Below, in pieces: positions 11,415 to 20,242 of a stretch of DNA of 64,000 bases (within the stretch, counting starts at the first letter, position 1; the number at the start of each line of letters is the position of its first letter). The notes beneath the pieces are model-generated. The model did no database searches and was not told the DNA's origin. It saw only the letters and a program-made list of their open reading frames with translations. The position numbers were made by a program, and so were the translations under genes. This DNA is from Maribellus sp. CM-23 (GTDB lineage: Bacteria > Bacteroidota > Bacteroidia > Bacteroidales > Prolixibacteraceae): positions 310,001 through 374,000 of the forward strand of contig NZ_JADWYJ010000004.1 of the NCBI RefSeq assembly GCF_021354595.1, written 5' to 3'.

Positions 11415-11861
11415 ATGAATTTAAATAACTTACAACCTGCTGAAGGTGCGACTAAACAGTCGAAACGCATAGGTCGTGGACAAGGATCAGGACGTGGTGG
11501 AACATCTACTCGTGGTCATAAAGGTGCCAAGTCGCGTTCAGGTTATTCAAGGAAAATTGGTTTTGAAGGTGGTCAGATGCCTTTGCAACGTGTTGTTCCT
11601 AAATCGGGTTTTAAAAACATCAACCGTGTTGAATACAAAGCGATCAACCTGGATGTGGTAGAAAGCCTGGCAGTAAAAAATAACCTAACCGAAATCGACA
11701 AACAGGCGTTAATCGAAGCAGGTATCGCGTCGAAAAACGACAAGATCAAAATTCTTGGTGGCGGAACTTTAACTAAAAAACTAACCGTTAAAGCTAACGC
11801 ATTTTCGAAAAGCGCGAAAGAGGCAATAGAAAAATTAGAAGGAACCACTGAAATACTTTAA
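11415..11861 (+). CDS. rplO: 50S ribosomal protein L15
   Basis: 148 residues. N-terminal Gly/Arg-rich tail (KRIGRGQGSGRGGTSTRGHK) and FEGGQMPLQRVVPKSGF are diagnostic. L15 is a late-assembling 50S protein threading into 23S rRNA. The gene precedes secY by 6 bases, as in most spc operons. Confidence 0.97.
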   Translation: MNLNNLQPAEGATKQSKRIGRGQGSGRGGTSTRGHKGAKSRSGYSRKIGFEGGQMPLQRVVPKSGFKNINRVEYKAINLDVVESLAVKNNLTEIDKQALIEAGIASKNDKIKILGGGTLTKKLTVKANAFSKSAKEAIEKLEGTTEIL

Positions 11862-11867
11862 ACCGTA

Positions 11868-13196
11868 ATGAAACGATTCATCGAGACCCTAAAGAATATT
11901 TATAAAATTGAAGACTTAAGGTTCAGAATTGGAACAACGTTGTTCTTCCTGTTAATTTACAGGTTAGGCTCCTTTGTTTCGTTACCGGGGATCGATCCGG
12001 CACAGTTAGAAAACCTCGAAAATCAAACTGCCGATGGTTTGCTGGGCTTGATCAACATGTTCTCGGGAGGTGCCTTTGCACAGGCTTCAGTTTTTGCTTT
12101 GGGTATTATGCCATATATTTCTGCCTCAATTGTTATCCAGTTAATGGGTATCGCCGTTCCCTATTTCCAGAGGTTGCAGAAAGAGGGAGAGTCAGGAAGG
12201 AGGAAAATCAATCAGATTACGCGCTATTTAACAGTGTTGATTCTGATTCCTCAGGCATCAGCGTATCTTACTAATCTACACATGCAGTTGCCCGACACAG
12301 CTTTCGCAATGAAAGGCATTTGGTTTAATGCTCCATCGATTGTGATTCTTACTGCGGGCTCGATGTTTGTACTTTGGTTAGGCGAACGCATTACCGATAA
12401 AGGAATTGGTAATGGTATTTCGCTGATCATTATGATTGGTATTATCGCTCGTTTGCCGATGGCCGTGGTCCAGGAATTTGGAGCACGTTTTGCCGCGGGC
12501 GGTTTAGTAATGTTCCTGGTAGAGTTTGTTATCCTGTTTATCGTGTTTATGGCGTCCATTGCGCTGGTTCAGGGAACCCGACGGATACCCGTACAATACG
12601 CCAAACGAATTGTTGGTAACAAACAATACGGCGGTGTACGTCAGTACATCCCATTAAAAGTAAACGCTGCAGGTGTTATGCCTATCATTTTTGCGCAAGC
12701 GATTATGATGGTGCCGATCACCATTGTTGGTGTTGCTAATTCCGAAAGTTTGACAGGGGTTGCAAACGCATTGTCAAACTTTACAGGATTCTGGTACAAT
12801 TTTATTCAATTTTTATTAGTGGTAGCTTTTACGTATTTTTACACCGCTATTACTATTAACCCTACCCAAATGGCTGAGGATATGAAGAAAAACGGCGGGT
12901 TTATTCCGGGTGTTAAACCAGGAAAGAAAACCGTTGAATTTCTGGATACTGTGATGAGTAGGATAACGCTGCCCGGATCAATTTTCCTGGGGCTGATCAC
13001 TATTCTTCCTGCTTTTGCCATGCTTATGGGAATTAGTCAGCAGTTCGCCTATTTTTACGGCGGTACATCGTTGCTGATTCTGGTAGGTGTTGTATTAGAT
13101 ACTTTACAACAGATTGAAAGCCACCTGTTGATGCGCCATTACGACGGACTGATGAAATCAGGACGTATTAAAGGCCGCCCGGGAATGGGAATGTAA
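11868..13196 (+). CDS. secY: Protein translocase subunit SecY
   Basis: 442 residues, the central channel of the Sec translocon in the inner membrane, working with SecE, SecG and SecA. Ten hydrophobic segments can be traced, starting with TTLFFLLIYRLGSFVSLPGI. The plug/TM2 region is GGAFAQASVFALGIMPYISA, and the cytoplasmic loop holds YAKRIVGNKQYGG. Length and layout are normal. In many relatives map follows, but here only a 57-base spacer separates secY from infA. Confidence 0.98.
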   Translation: MKRFIETLKNIYKIEDLRFRIGTTLFFLLIYRLGSFVSLPGIDPAQLENLENQTADGLLGLINMFSGGAFAQASVFALGIMPYISASIVIQLMGIAVPYFQRLQKEGESGRRKINQITRYLTVLILIPQASAYLTNLHMQLPDTAFAMKGIWFNAPSIVILTAGSMFVLWLGERITDKGIGNGISLIIMIGIIARLPMAVVQEFGARFAAGGLVMFLVEFVILFIVFMASIALVQGTRRIPVQYAKRIVGNKQYGGVRQYIPLKVNAAGVMPIIFAQAIMMVPITIVGVANSESLTGVANALSNFTGFWYNFIQFLLVVAFTYFYTAITINPTQMAEDMKKNGGFIPGVKPGKKTVEFLDTVMSRITLPGSIFLGLITILPAFAMLMGISQQFAYFYGGTSLLILVGVVLDTLQQIESHLLMRHYDGLMKSGRIKGRPGMGM

Positions 13197-13253
13197 AAAG
13201 TAATGAGATTTAGAAAAGTAACTTTAACAAAAGAATTGTAATTCACGTTTTTT

Positions 13254-13475
13254 ATGGCAAAACATCCTTCGATAGAACAAGATGGAATTATTGTAGAAGC
13301 ATTGTCTAACGCGATGTTTCGCGTTGAACTTGAAAATGGCCACGTAATAACCGGCCATATTTCAGGAAAAATGAGGATGCATTATATTAAAATTTTGCCA
13401 GGTGATAAAGTGAAAGTCGAAATGTCTCCTTACGACCTGACAAAAGGAAGAATTACATTCAGATATAAAAATTAG
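13254..13475 (+). CDS. infA: Translation initiation factor IF-1
   Basis: 73 residues, a single S1-like OB fold: [19 protein letters not shown], then [20 protein letters not shown] and [14 protein letters not shown]-1 occupies the A site during initiation. The next gene, rpmJ, is 105 bases away across a spacer with two small hairpins. Confidence 0.97.
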   Translation: MAKHPSIEQDGIIVEALSNAMFRVELENGHVITGHISGKMRMHYIKILPGDKVKVEMSPYDLTKGRITFRYKN

Positions 13476-13500
13476 AGTGTATATAGTTGAAACGAGTCGC

Positions 13501-13547
13501 TTCCGTCTCTGACGGAGCGGTGAGTTTTCCCGCCAGTAAAAGCGGGA
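13501..13547 (+). promoter_or_regulatory. Two tandem small hairpins in the infA-rpmJ spacer
   Basis: Hairpin 1: ttccgtc (13501-13507) pairs with gacggag (13511-13517) around tct, with one G-T pair. Hairpin 2: tcccgc (13528-13533) pairs with gcggga (13542-13547). Neither is followed directly by a T-run; a T-stretch occurs only at 13562-13567. They could attenuate or process the mRNA between infA and rpmJ, but this is inference. Confidence 0.4.
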
Positions 13548-13580
13548 CATCGAATACAAAATTTTTTAATAACTAGTAAG

Positions 13581-13697
13581 ATGAAAACTCGTGTTTCAGT
13601 AAAAAAACGTAGCGACGACTGCAAAATTATCCGCAGGAAAGGACGTTTGTATGTGATTAATAAAAAGAACCCTAAGTTTAAACAACGTCAAGGGTAA
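13581..13697 (+). CDS. rpmJ: 50S ribosomal protein L36 (zinc-free form)
   Basis: 38 codons: [20 protein letters not shown], followed by a basic tail ending KFKQRQG. The zinc form of L36 has Cys at about 11, 14 and 27 and His at 33. Here only Cys14 remains (Ser11, Asn27, Lys near 33-34), so this is a C-minus L36 that should not bind zinc. Its place between infA and rpsM is canonical. The gene is short and easily missed by length cut-offs. Confidence 0.93.
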   Translation: MKTRVSVKKRSDDCKIIRRKGRLYVINKKNPKFKQRQG

Positions 13698-13721
13698 CAT
13701 TAATCTGTAAAAATTAAATTT

Positions 13722-14099
13722 ATGGCACGTATTGTAGGTGTTGATATTCCAAATAATAAAAGAGGTGAGGTTGCTCTTACCTATATTTATGGTATTGGCC
13801 GTAGTAGGTCCAATCATATCCTGGCAGAAGCCGGTGTAGATAAAGACCTGAAAGTGCAGGACTGGGATGACGACCAGCTTGCCGCTATTCGTACAGTAAT
13901 CGGCAATAGCTTTAAAGTAGAGGGCGAATTGCGTTCTGAGATCCAGATGAACATCAAACGTTTGATGGACATCGGTTGTTACCGTGGTATTCGTCACCGT
14001 ATTGGTTTGCCGGTACGCGGACAGAGCACAAAAAACAACGCTCGTACCCGTAAAGGAAAGCGTAAGACTGTTGCGAACAAAAAAATGGCCACTAAATAA
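13722..14099 (+). CDS. rpsM: 30S ribosomal protein S13
   Basis: 125 residues. [20 protein letters not shown], the helix-two-turn-helix region, and the C-terminal [20 protein letters not shown] are typical. S13 contacts tRNA in the A and P sites and S19 in the head. First gene of the alpha part of the cluster. Confidence 0.98.
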   Translation: MARIVGVDIPNNKRGEVALTYIYGIGRSRSNHILAEAGVDKDLKVQDWDDDQLAAIRTVIGNSFKVEGELRSEIQMNIKRLMDIGCYRGIRHRIGLPVRGQSTKNNARTRKGKRKTVANKKMATK

Positions 14100-14111
14100 G
14101 GAATTTGAGTT

Positions 14112-14501
14112 ATGGCAAAAAAAACAGGAACAAGTAGAAAGAGAACTGTGGTGGTTGAAGCCAATGGTATGGCTCACATCCACTCGTCTTTCAACAATAT
14201 CATTGTTACGCTGACCAATATGAACGGGGAAGTAATTTCCTGGTCGTCAGCTGGTAAAAAAGGATTCCGTGGTTCTAAAAAGAACACTCCCTATGCAGCT
14301 CAGGTTGCTTCTGAAGAGTGTGCTAAAACTGCTTATGACCTTGGACTTCGTAAAGTTAAGGTATTCGTTAAAGGGCCTGGTAACGGGCGTGAATCTGCTA
14401 TCCGCGCGTTGGCTACTACAGGTATCCAGGTAACCGAGATTGTAGACGTTACACCGCTTCCACACAATGGTTGCAGGCCTCCTAAAAGACGTAGAGTTTA
14501 A
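14112..14501 (+). CDS. rpsK: 30S ribosomal protein S11
   Basis: 129 residues. [20 protein letters not shown] in the N-terminal half, [15 protein letters not shown] in the middle, and the end [18 protein letters not shown] are diagnostic of S11, part of the 30S platform near the mRNA exit. Confidence 0.98.
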   Translation: MAKKTGTSRKRTVVVEANGMAHIHSSFNNIIVTLTNMNGEVISWSSAGKKGFRGSKKNTPYAAQVASEECAKTAYDLGLRKVKVFVKGPGNGRESAIRALATTGIQVTEIVDVTPLPHNGCRPPKRRRV

Positions 14502-14519
14502 TTTTAAAACGAAAAGGAA

Positions 14520-15128
14520 ATGGCAAGATATACAGGACCAAAATCTAAAATCGCCCGTAAATTCGGCGAGCCGATCTTCGGACCGGATAAAGTTTTCGAG
14601 CACAAAAACTATCCTCCGGGAATGCACGGTTTAGCTTCGAAAAGAAGAAAAACTTCGGAATACGGGTTGCAGTTGAAAGAAAAGCAAAAAGCAAAATATA
14701 CCTATGGTGTATTGGAAAGACAATTCCGCTCTTTGTTCAAAAAAGCACAGGCTTCTAAAGGGGTAACCGGTGAAGTATTGCTGCAGTTACTTGAATCAAG
14801 ATTGGATAACGTTGTTTTCCGTATGGGTATTGCTAAAACAAGAGCTGCTGCTCGTCAGTTTGTGTCGCACAAACACATTACTGTAAACGGAAACGTAGTA
14901 AATATTCCATCGTATCAGGTTAAACCGGGCGACGTTATTGGCGTTCGTGAAAAATCAAAATCGCTGGAAGCAATTACTGACTCATTGCATTCGCGTAGAA
15001 GTTCACAATACGAATGGTTGGAGTGGGATGGAGAAAAACTGGCCGGTAAATTTCTGAACCGTCCGGAACGCGAAGAAATTCCAGAAAACATCAAAGAACA
15101 GCTGATCGTAGAGTTGTATTCAAAATAA
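14520..15128 (+). CDS. rpsD: 30S ribosomal protein S4
   Basis: 202 residues. [20 protein letters not shown] opens the protein; the S4 RNA-binding domain lies around residues 92-155 ([19 protein letters not shown], then [19 protein letters not shown]). The N-terminal zinc-binding Cys residues of some S4 proteins are absent. S4 is a primary 16S binder and, in E. coli, the autoregulator of the alpha operon. Confidence 0.98.
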   Translation: MARYTGPKSKIARKFGEPIFGPDKVFEHKNYPPGMHGLASKRRKTSEYGLQLKEKQKAKYTYGVLERQFRSLFKKAQASKGVTGEVLLQLLESRLDNVVFRMGIAKTRAAARQFVSHKHITVNGNVVNIPSYQVKPGDVIGVREKSKSLEAITDSLHSRRSSQYEWLEWDGEKLAGKFLNRPEREEIPENIKEQLIVELYSK

Positions 15129-15147
15129 TAAATTTACTAAAGTTATT

Positions 15148-16140
15148 ATGGCAATATTAGCATTCCAGAAGCCTGACAAGGTGATAATGTTAGAGTCCGA
15201 CGACAAAGTCGGTAAATTCGAGTTTCGTCCCTTAGAACCTGGGTACGGTATTACGGTCGGTAATGCACTGCGTCGAATCCTTTTATCGTCGTTGGAAGGC
15301 TATGCAATTACAACTGTTAAAATTGAAGGTGTTGACCATGAGTTTTCTACGATTAAAGGAGTTATTGAAGATGTAACTGAAATTATCCTTAATCTGAAAC
15401 AAGTTCGCTTTAAGAACGAAGTGGAAGACTTTGACAGTGAAAAAGTTTCTATATCGGTTACCGGACAGGAACAATTAACTGCAGGCGACATCAACAAATT
15501 TATGACAGGTTTCCGTGTTCTGAACCCGGAGCTTGTAATTTGCAGAATGGAACCTGATGTAAAAATCCAGATGGAGATAACCATTAACAAAGGTCGTGGT
15601 TATGTTCCGGCGGTAGAAAACAAACCGGTAGAGGAAGAGTTTGGATTGATCCCGATCGATTCAATCTTCACCCCAATTAAAAACGTGAAATACGCTGTTG
15701 AAAACTACCGTGTTGAACAAAAAACTGACTACGAAAAGCTGGTTTTAGACATCACTACCGACGGTTCTGTCCACCCGAAAGACGCATTAAAAGAAGCAGC
15801 TAAAATTCTGATTTATCACTTCATGCTGTTCTCAGATGAAAAGATCACTCTTGACACTGATGAGAAATTTGCCAACGAAGAGTTTGATGAAGAAGTGTTG
15901 CACATGCGTCAGTTACTGAAAACTAAACTGGTTGACATGGATCTTTCAGTTCGTGCATTGAACTGTCTGAAAGCGGCCGATGTTGATACATTGGGCGACC
16001 TGGTTACTTACAACCGCAACGACCTGTTGAAATTCAGAAACTTCGGAAAGAAATCGTTAACGGAATTGGATGACCTCCTGGATAACATGGGTCTGAACTT
16101 TGGAATGGATATTTCCAAGTATAAACTTGATAAGGAGTAA
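15148..16140 (+). CDS. rpoA: DNA-directed RNA polymerase subunit alpha
   Basis: 330 residues. The N-terminal dimerisation/assembly domain contains [20 protein letters not shown] (about residues 32-51). A linker leads to the C-terminal DNA- and activator-binding domain, with two helix-hairpin-helix-like segments ([15 protein letters not shown] and [19 protein letters not shown]). Position between rpsD and rplQ is universal in bacteria. Confidence 0.98.
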   Translation: MAILAFQKPDKVIMLESDDKVGKFEFRPLEPGYGITVGNALRRILLSSLEGYAITTVKIEGVDHEFSTIKGVIEDVTEIILNLKQVRFKNEVEDFDSEKVSISVTGQEQLTAGDINKFMTGFRVLNPELVICRMEPDVKIQMEITINKGRGYVPAVENKPVEEEFGLIPIDSIFTPIKNVKYAVENYRVEQKTDYEKLVLDITTDGSVHPKDALKEAAKILIYHFMLFSDEKITLDTDEKFANEEFDEEVLHMRQLLKTKLVDMDLSVRALNCLKAADVDTLGDLVTYNRNDLLKFRNFGKKSLTELDDLLDNMGLNFGMDISKYKLDKE

Positions 16141-16146
16141 CAAGCA

Positions 16147-16695
16147 ATGAGACATAATAAGAAATTTAATCATTTAGGCCGTAAATCAGCGCATCGTAAA
16201 GCGATGTTGGCAAACATGGCTAGTTCTCTTATCGAGCATAAGAGAATCACAACTACAGTGCAAAAAGCGAAAGCTTTGCGTATGTATGTTGAGCCATTGA
16301 TTACCAAAGCAAAAGACGATACTACACATTCTCGCAGGGTTGTTTTCAGCTATCTGCAGAATAAAGAAGCTGTATCTGAATTATTCAGAGAAGTAGCTGC
16401 AAAAGTAGCCGATCGTCCGGGCGGGTATACTCGTATCCTGAAAACAGGAAACCGCTTAGGTGACAACGCTGAAATGTGTATCATGGAGTTGGTTGATTTC
16501 AACGAACTGATGATGGCAGGCAAAGAAGAAGCAGGAAAAGGCAAAAAACGCCGCTCACGTCGTGGTGCAGGCAAAAAAGCTGAAACTACTGCTCCTGTAG
16601 CAGAAGTGAAAGAAACTCCTGTTGCTGAAGCAGCTGCCGAGGAACCGAAAGCCGAAGAAAGCACTGATTCTGCAGAAGAAAAGAAAGAAGAATAG
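16147..16695 (+). CDS. rplQ: 50S ribosomal protein L17 with acidic tail
   Basis: 182 residues. The core ([20 protein letters not shown], then [19 protein letters not shown]) is standard L17, which is about 120-130 residues in E. coli. It is followed by a basic patch ([15 protein letters not shown]) and an Ala/Glu-rich tail ending EEKKEE, probably disordered. Such tails are common in Bacteroidota L17. Last gene of the operon, followed by a terminator. Confidence 0.96.
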   Translation: MRHNKKFNHLGRKSAHRKAMLANMASSLIEHKRITTTVQKAKALRMYVEPLITKAKDDTTHSRRVVFSYLQNKEAVSELFREVAAKVADRPGGYTRILKTGNRLGDNAEMCIMELVDFNELMMAGKEEAGKGKKRRSRRGAGKKAETTAPVAEVKETPVAEAAAEEPKAEESTDSAEEKKEE

Positions 16696-16717
16696 AGATT
16701 TTCTTTTAAACGATAAG

Positions 16718-16757
16718 AAAGCCGGTTTGTCTATTTGACTGACCGGCTTTTCGTTGT
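16718..16757 (+). terminator. Intrinsic terminator of the ribosomal operon
   Basis: Left arm aaagccggt (16718-16726) pairs with accggcttt (16742-16750) around a 15-base loop and runs into tttcgttgttt. It lies 22 bases after the rplQ stop. Confidence 0.8.
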
Positions 16758-16873
16758 TTAAAAATGAACAAAATGCCCCTCTTTATTATTATTTAACTCG
16801 AAGAAGCAAATCAATAAAACGGGTTTAGCTTATCTTCACAAATTATATTACATACCTCAAAATTTGAATGCAT

Positions 16874-17581
16874 ATGAAAACAATGAATTATTTGGCGATT
16901 TTTATGTTATGTGGTGTTTTGATTTTCTCCGGGTGTTCGGGATCAAAATGGGCTGAAAAAAGTAACACTACCAAAGGCGGTGTAATTGGCGGAACCGGTG
17001 GTGCTGCCTTGGGTGCTGCCATTGGTGCCATTGCCGGTAAAGGAAAAGGAGCTGCTATTGGCGCAGCCGTAGGTGGAGCCGTTGGAACGGGTGCCGGTGT
17101 ACTTATCGGGAAGAAAATGGACAAGCAGCAGGCAGAACTTGAAGCGATTGAAGGCGCGCAGGTAGAAACTGTTACCGACGTAAATAACCTGCAGGCGATT
17201 AAGGTTACGTTTGATAGCGGAATCTTGTTTGCCACCGGTAAAAGCTTGTTGAATGAAGCCTCAAAACAGTCATTGACCAAGTTTGCTGCTTCTCTGCAGT
17301 CGAACCCCGCTACCGATGTTACCATTTACGGGCATACCGACAATACCGGTTCACGTGCGATCAATGAAAAACTATCGAACGAACGTGCCGAGTCAGTGGC
17401 CAAATACCTTATCGATAAAGGTGTGAGCGGAGGTCGTTTGACAACAGAAGGAAAAGCATACGACGAACCGGTTGCTGACAATTCAACTGCCGCAGGAAGG
17501 GCTCTAAACCGCCGTGTGGAAGTTTACATTACGGCCAACGAACAAATGATTCAGGAAGCTGAACAAGGTACTTTGAAGTAA
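16874..17581 (+). CDS. OmpA-family lipoprotein with glycine-zipper segment
   Basis: 235 residues. A lipoprotein signal peptide ends in IFSGC (Cys21). Then comes a Gly/Ala-rich membrane-spanning glycine zipper (GGAALGAAIGAIAGKGKG and repeats, about residues 36-80). The OmpA C-terminal peptidoglycan-binding domain follows (about 110-220), with ILFATGKSLLNEAS, TDVTIYGHTDNTGSRAINEK and NRRVEVYITA. It probably anchors the outer membrane to peptidoglycan. An ATG two codons earlier (16868) is also possible; the later one gives the cleaner signal peptide. It stands alone between two terminators. Confidence 0.88.
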   Translation: MKTMNYLAIFMLCGVLIFSGCSGSKWAEKSNTTKGGVIGGTGGAALGAAIGAIAGKGKGAAIGAAVGGAVGTGAGVLIGKKMDKQQAELEAIEGAQVETVTDVNNLQAIKVTFDSGILFATGKSLLNEASKQSLTKFAASLQSNPATDVTIYGHTDNTGSRAINEKLSNERAESVAKYLIDKGVSGGRLTTEGKAYDEPVADNSTAAGRALNRRVEVYITANEQMIQEAEQGTLK

Positions 17582-17602
17582 TAGATACAAAACGGATAAA
17601 GG

Positions 17603-17632
17603 AAATCCCGGGTATTTGCCCGGGATTTTTTT
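17603..17632 (+). terminator. Intrinsic terminator after the OmpA lipoprotein gene
   Basis: Perfect 10-bp stem aaatcccggg (17603-17612) / cccgggattt (17619-17628) with a 6-base loop and a T-run at 17626-17632. Confidence 0.92.
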
Positions 17633-17803
17633 GCTTTCCACAAGCGGTTTACCCACTTCGTTTTCCTTTATGGAGCATTCAGTTACAGTAACCCAAAAGT
17701 TCCGGCTGGAAAGGATCTCACTTTGACGGAGTTGTGCATTATCCAAAATGATCATGCAATCTGCAAGGGCCAAAGAGGATAATCTAATTTATTCTGTTAA
17801 ATT

Positions 17804-17811
17804 TAAATTTG
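17804..17811 (+). promoter_or_regulatory. Putative -7 element (TAAATTTG)
   Basis: TAAATTTG matches the Bacteroidota -7 consensus TAnnTTTG exactly and lies 24 bases upstream of the ATG at 17836. No clear -33 TTTG is seen at the expected distance, so support is moderate. Confidence 0.45.
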
Positions 17812-17835
17812 CTTATATCAAATAAACCGAATAGT

Positions 17836-18819
17836 ATGACTCAAAGAAATCATTCTCTTACACGAAGAAATTTTATTCGCACAACTGCTGCGGGAACCGC
17901 TGCTCTGGCGTTTGCTCCTTTTGCCGCCTGTAGTCCAGCCGATTCAGGTTCGACTTTTGGAGGTGTGCACATAGGTGTTATCACCTACAGTTGGCGAAGC
18001 ATGGCAAGCACTGCGCAGGACATTATCAACTATTGCAAACAAGGCAATATCACCTCGCTGGAGCTAATGGGGCCGGTGGCAGAGGAATTTGCCGGTATGC
18101 CGCCAAGTGCACCACGTCCGCCAAGAGGTGCTGAACTAACAGAAGAAGAAAAGAACGCCTACCAAGAAGCCAGTCAGGCTGCTGCTCAAAAGCAAAAAGA
18201 GTGGCGTGTATCCTGCGATTTTGGGAAATACAAAGAGTTAAAGAAAATGTTCGACGAGGCGGGTATTCATATTCATACGGTAAAATTCGCGCCGGCCAAC
18301 TGGAGCGATGAAGAAACGGATTATGCATTTAAAGCTGCGAAGGTTTTAGGGGCGGGTGCTGTAACCAATGAAATTGGCGACAAAGCTTGCAGAAGGCTGG
18401 GAAAATTTGCGGAAAAACACGGTATGGTAGCTGCATACCACAACCATTCTCAGCCGGGAGAACCTGGTTTTAACTTTGAAGATTTCCTGGCACATTCTCC
18501 GGCCAATAAGCTGAACCTGGATGTGGGCCATTATTTCGGATCAACCGGACTGCATCCCAACGAGCTTATCGAAAAATTGCACGACCGTATTTACAGCATT
18601 CACATAAAAGATAAAACAGGTAAAAATGCTGATCCTGCGAATACCAATCGTTCGTGGGGAGAAGGCGATACTCCGTTGGCTGATATTCTGGGATTGATTA
18701 AAAAGAATAAATGGCCGATTTATGCCGATGTTGAATTGGAATACGATATTCCGGAGGGCTCCGATGCGCAGACTGAAATTGTGAAGTGTGTGGAGTATTG
18801 TAAGAATATACTTTCGTAG
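17836..18819 (+). CDS. Tat-exported sugar phosphate isomerase/epimerase-like TIM-barrel protein
   Basis: 327 residues from the ATG at 17836; a TTG 27 bases upstream is in frame but lies on the probable promoter. The N-terminus has a twin-arginine signal (SLTRRNFIRTTAAG) with a hydrophobic stretch ending at FAACSP, so the protein may be a lipoprotein. The rest matches xylose-isomerase-like AP-endonuclease-2 TIM barrels: GVITYSWRSM near the start, AAYHNHSQPGEPGFNFEDFL, NLDVGHYFGSTG, IHIKDKTGKNAD and YADVELEYDI supply the usual His/Asp/Glu metal ligands. Substrate cannot be told; relatives often act on sugars or sugar acids in the periplasm. Confidence 0.85.
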   Translation: MTQRNHSLTRRNFIRTTAAGTAALAFAPFAACSPADSGSTFGGVHIGVITYSWRSMASTAQDIINYCKQGNITSLELMGPVAEEFAGMPPSAPRPPRGAELTEEEKNAYQEASQAAAQKQKEWRVSCDFGKYKELKKMFDEAGIHIHTVKFAPANWSDEETDYAFKAAKVLGAGAVTNEIGDKACRRLGKFAEKHGMVAAYHNHSQPGEPGFNFEDFLAHSPANKLNLDVGHYFGSTGLHPNELIEKLHDRIYSIHIKDKTGKNADPANTNRSWGEGDTPLADILGLIKKNKWPIYADVELEYDIPEGSDAQTEIVKCVEYCKNILS

Positions 18820-18847
18820 CTACGAGTCGCGAGCTACAAGCTGCGAG
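18820..18847. repeat. Two tandem imperfect 14-base units
   Basis: ctacgagtcgcgag (18820-18833) is followed directly by ctacaagctgcgag (18834-18847), with 11 of 14 bases identical, immediately after the stop codon of the preceding gene. Function unknown; it may be a remnant of a larger repeat. Confidence 0.5.
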
Positions 18848-18848
18848 T

Positions 18849-18886
18849 AAAAAATCAGGGATGCAATTTTGCATCCCTGATTTTTT
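18849..18886. terminator. Bidirectional intrinsic terminator
   Basis: A 14-bp perfect stem aaaatcagggatgc (18851-18864) / gcatccctgatttt (18871-18884) with an A-run before and a T-run after it. It lies between the convergent TIM-barrel gene and rarA and can stop transcription from both sides. Confidence 0.92.
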
Positions 18887-18915
18887 ATCTGCCAACTACA
18901 ACTGAACACTGATTA

Positions 18916-20187
18916 CTAAAACCGCTTCCCCCACCATCTTTTCAAACGCTCCAGAATTTTAAGCTCTGAAGCATTTTGTTGCGGATGGTAGAAGCGCTCC
19001 TTTTTTACTTCTTTGGGCAGAAAATCCTGCTCCACAAAATTACCATCGTAGGCATGCGCATATTTATAGTCTTTTCCGTAACCGATTTCTTTCATCAGCT
19101 TGGTTGGTGCGTTCCGAATGTGCAGCGGCACCGGTAGATTGCCAGTTCTTCTGACTGTTGAAATGGCTGCATCAATGGCTTCGTAGGCTGAGTTACTTTT
19201 GGGTGAAGTGGCCAGGTAAATCACACATTCCGAAAGAATGATCCGTGCCTCGGGATTGCCGATTTTATGTACCGCATCAAAAGTGCTTTGTGCCAGCAGC
19301 AAGGCATTGGGATTTGCCAGGCCTACATCTTCGGCTGAAAGGATCAGCAAACGACGGGCAATAAATTTTATATCTTCGCCACCTTCCAGCATTCGGGCCA
19401 GCCAGTACACCGCGGCATCGGGATCGCTTCCCCTGATGCTTTTTATAAAGGCCGAAATAATATCGTAATGCATTTCGCCCTGCTTGTCGTAAATCGCCAG
19501 GTTCTTTTGCAAACGGTCGGTTACTTTCTTATCCGTGATCGTAATCTCGTTGCCTTCTTCTCCCATGACTACCAGCTCCAGAACATTCAGCAGTTTTCGG
19601 GCATCACCACCCGAGAAGCGCAGCATCGCCTGGTCTTCTTCCAGTGTGATTTTTTTATCTTTCAGAACACTGTCTTTTTTTATCGCCTGCGCGATAATGT
19701 TCAGAAGCGCTTCCTTATCGAGATGGTTCAAAACATACACTTGGCAACGCGAGAGCAGGGGAGAGATCACCTCGAACGATGGGTTTTCAGTGGTGGCTCC
19801 CACCAGGGTAATCGTGCCATCTTCTACGGCACCCAACAGCGAATCTTGTTGTGACTTACTAAAACGGTGGATCTCGTCGATAAAAAGAATGGGATTGGGA
19901 CGGCTGAAGAATTGTTGTTTCTTGGCTTTTTCAATCACATCCCGAATGTCTTTCACGCCCGAGTTGATGGCACTTAGTGTAAAAAACGGACGGTCGAGTG
20001 TATTGGCAATAATGCGCGCCAGTGTTGTTTTTCCAACCCCGGGAGGTCCCCACAAAATTAAGGAGGTAATGTTCCCGGATTCAATCATTTTTCGCAAAAC
20101 CGCACCTTGCCCCACTAAATGCTCCTGCCCGATGTAATCGTCGAGCGTACGTGGCCGAAGGCGTTCTGCAAGTGGTTGATTGCTCAT
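18916..20187 (-). CDS. rarA: Replication-associated recombination protein A (RarA/MgsA)
   Basis: 423 residues, clamp-loader-like AAA+ ATPase that acts at stalled replication forks. Walker A GPPGVGKTT (residues 47-55), Walker B FIDEIHRF (102-109), sensor 1 LVGATTENPSF (128-138), and the C-terminal MgsA region with LARMLEGGEDIKFIARRL and APTKLMKEIGYGKDY. The N-terminal PLAERLRPRTLDDYIGQEHL is typical. It is downstream of the pentapeptide gene on the same strand and has its own likely promoter at 20229-20236. Confidence 0.95.
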   Translation of the reverse strand: MSNQPLAERLRPRTLDDYIGQEHLVGQGAVLRKMIESGNITSLILWGPPGVGKTTLARIIANTLDRPFFTLSAINSGVKDIRDVIEKAKKQQFFSRPNPILFIDEIHRFSKSQQDSLLGAVEDGTITLVGATTENPSFEVISPLLSRCQVYVLNHLDKEALLNIIAQAIKKDSVLKDKKITLEEDQAMLRFSGGDARKLLNVLELVVMGEEGNEITITDKKVTDRLQKNLAIYDKQGEMHYDIISAFIKSIRGSDPDAAVYWLARMLEGGEDIKFIARRLLILSAEDVGLANPNALLLAQSTFDAVHKIGNPEARIILSECVIYLATSPKSNSAYEAIDAAISTVRRTGNLPVPLHIRNAPTKLMKEIGYGKDYKYAHAYDGNFVEQDFLPKEVKKERFYHPQQNASELKILERLKRWWGKRF

Positions 20188-20228
20188 TGTTCCGGAATTT
20201 TATACAGTCGGAAGACTTTGTTGAGGCA

Positions 20229-20236
20229 CAAAAATA
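20229..20236 (-). promoter_or_regulatory. rarA: Putative -7 element of rarA (TATTTTTG on - strand)
   Basis: Read on the minus strand the bases give TATTTTTG, an exact TAnnTTTG match, 41 bases before the rarA ATG and just after the stop of the pentapeptide gene. The -33 element is not clear. Confidence 0.45.
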
Positions 20237-20242
20237 AGCAAT

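Noticed and set aside
13203-13241. 12-codon open frame (MRFRKVTLTKEL) between secY and infA
   Set aside because: Too short to support as a gene; no homology known, could be chance in A-rich spacer.
13596-14183. 195-codon open frame on - strand
   Set aside because: Antisense to rpmJ and rpsM within the ribosomal operon.
17809-17835. TTG start for the Tat-exported protein
   Set aside because: The TTG overlaps a likely -7 element and adds residues before the conserved twin-arginine signal; ATG at 17836 preferred.
19535-20137. 200-codon open frame on + strand
   Set aside because: Antisense to rarA; low-complexity Ser/Phe composition.
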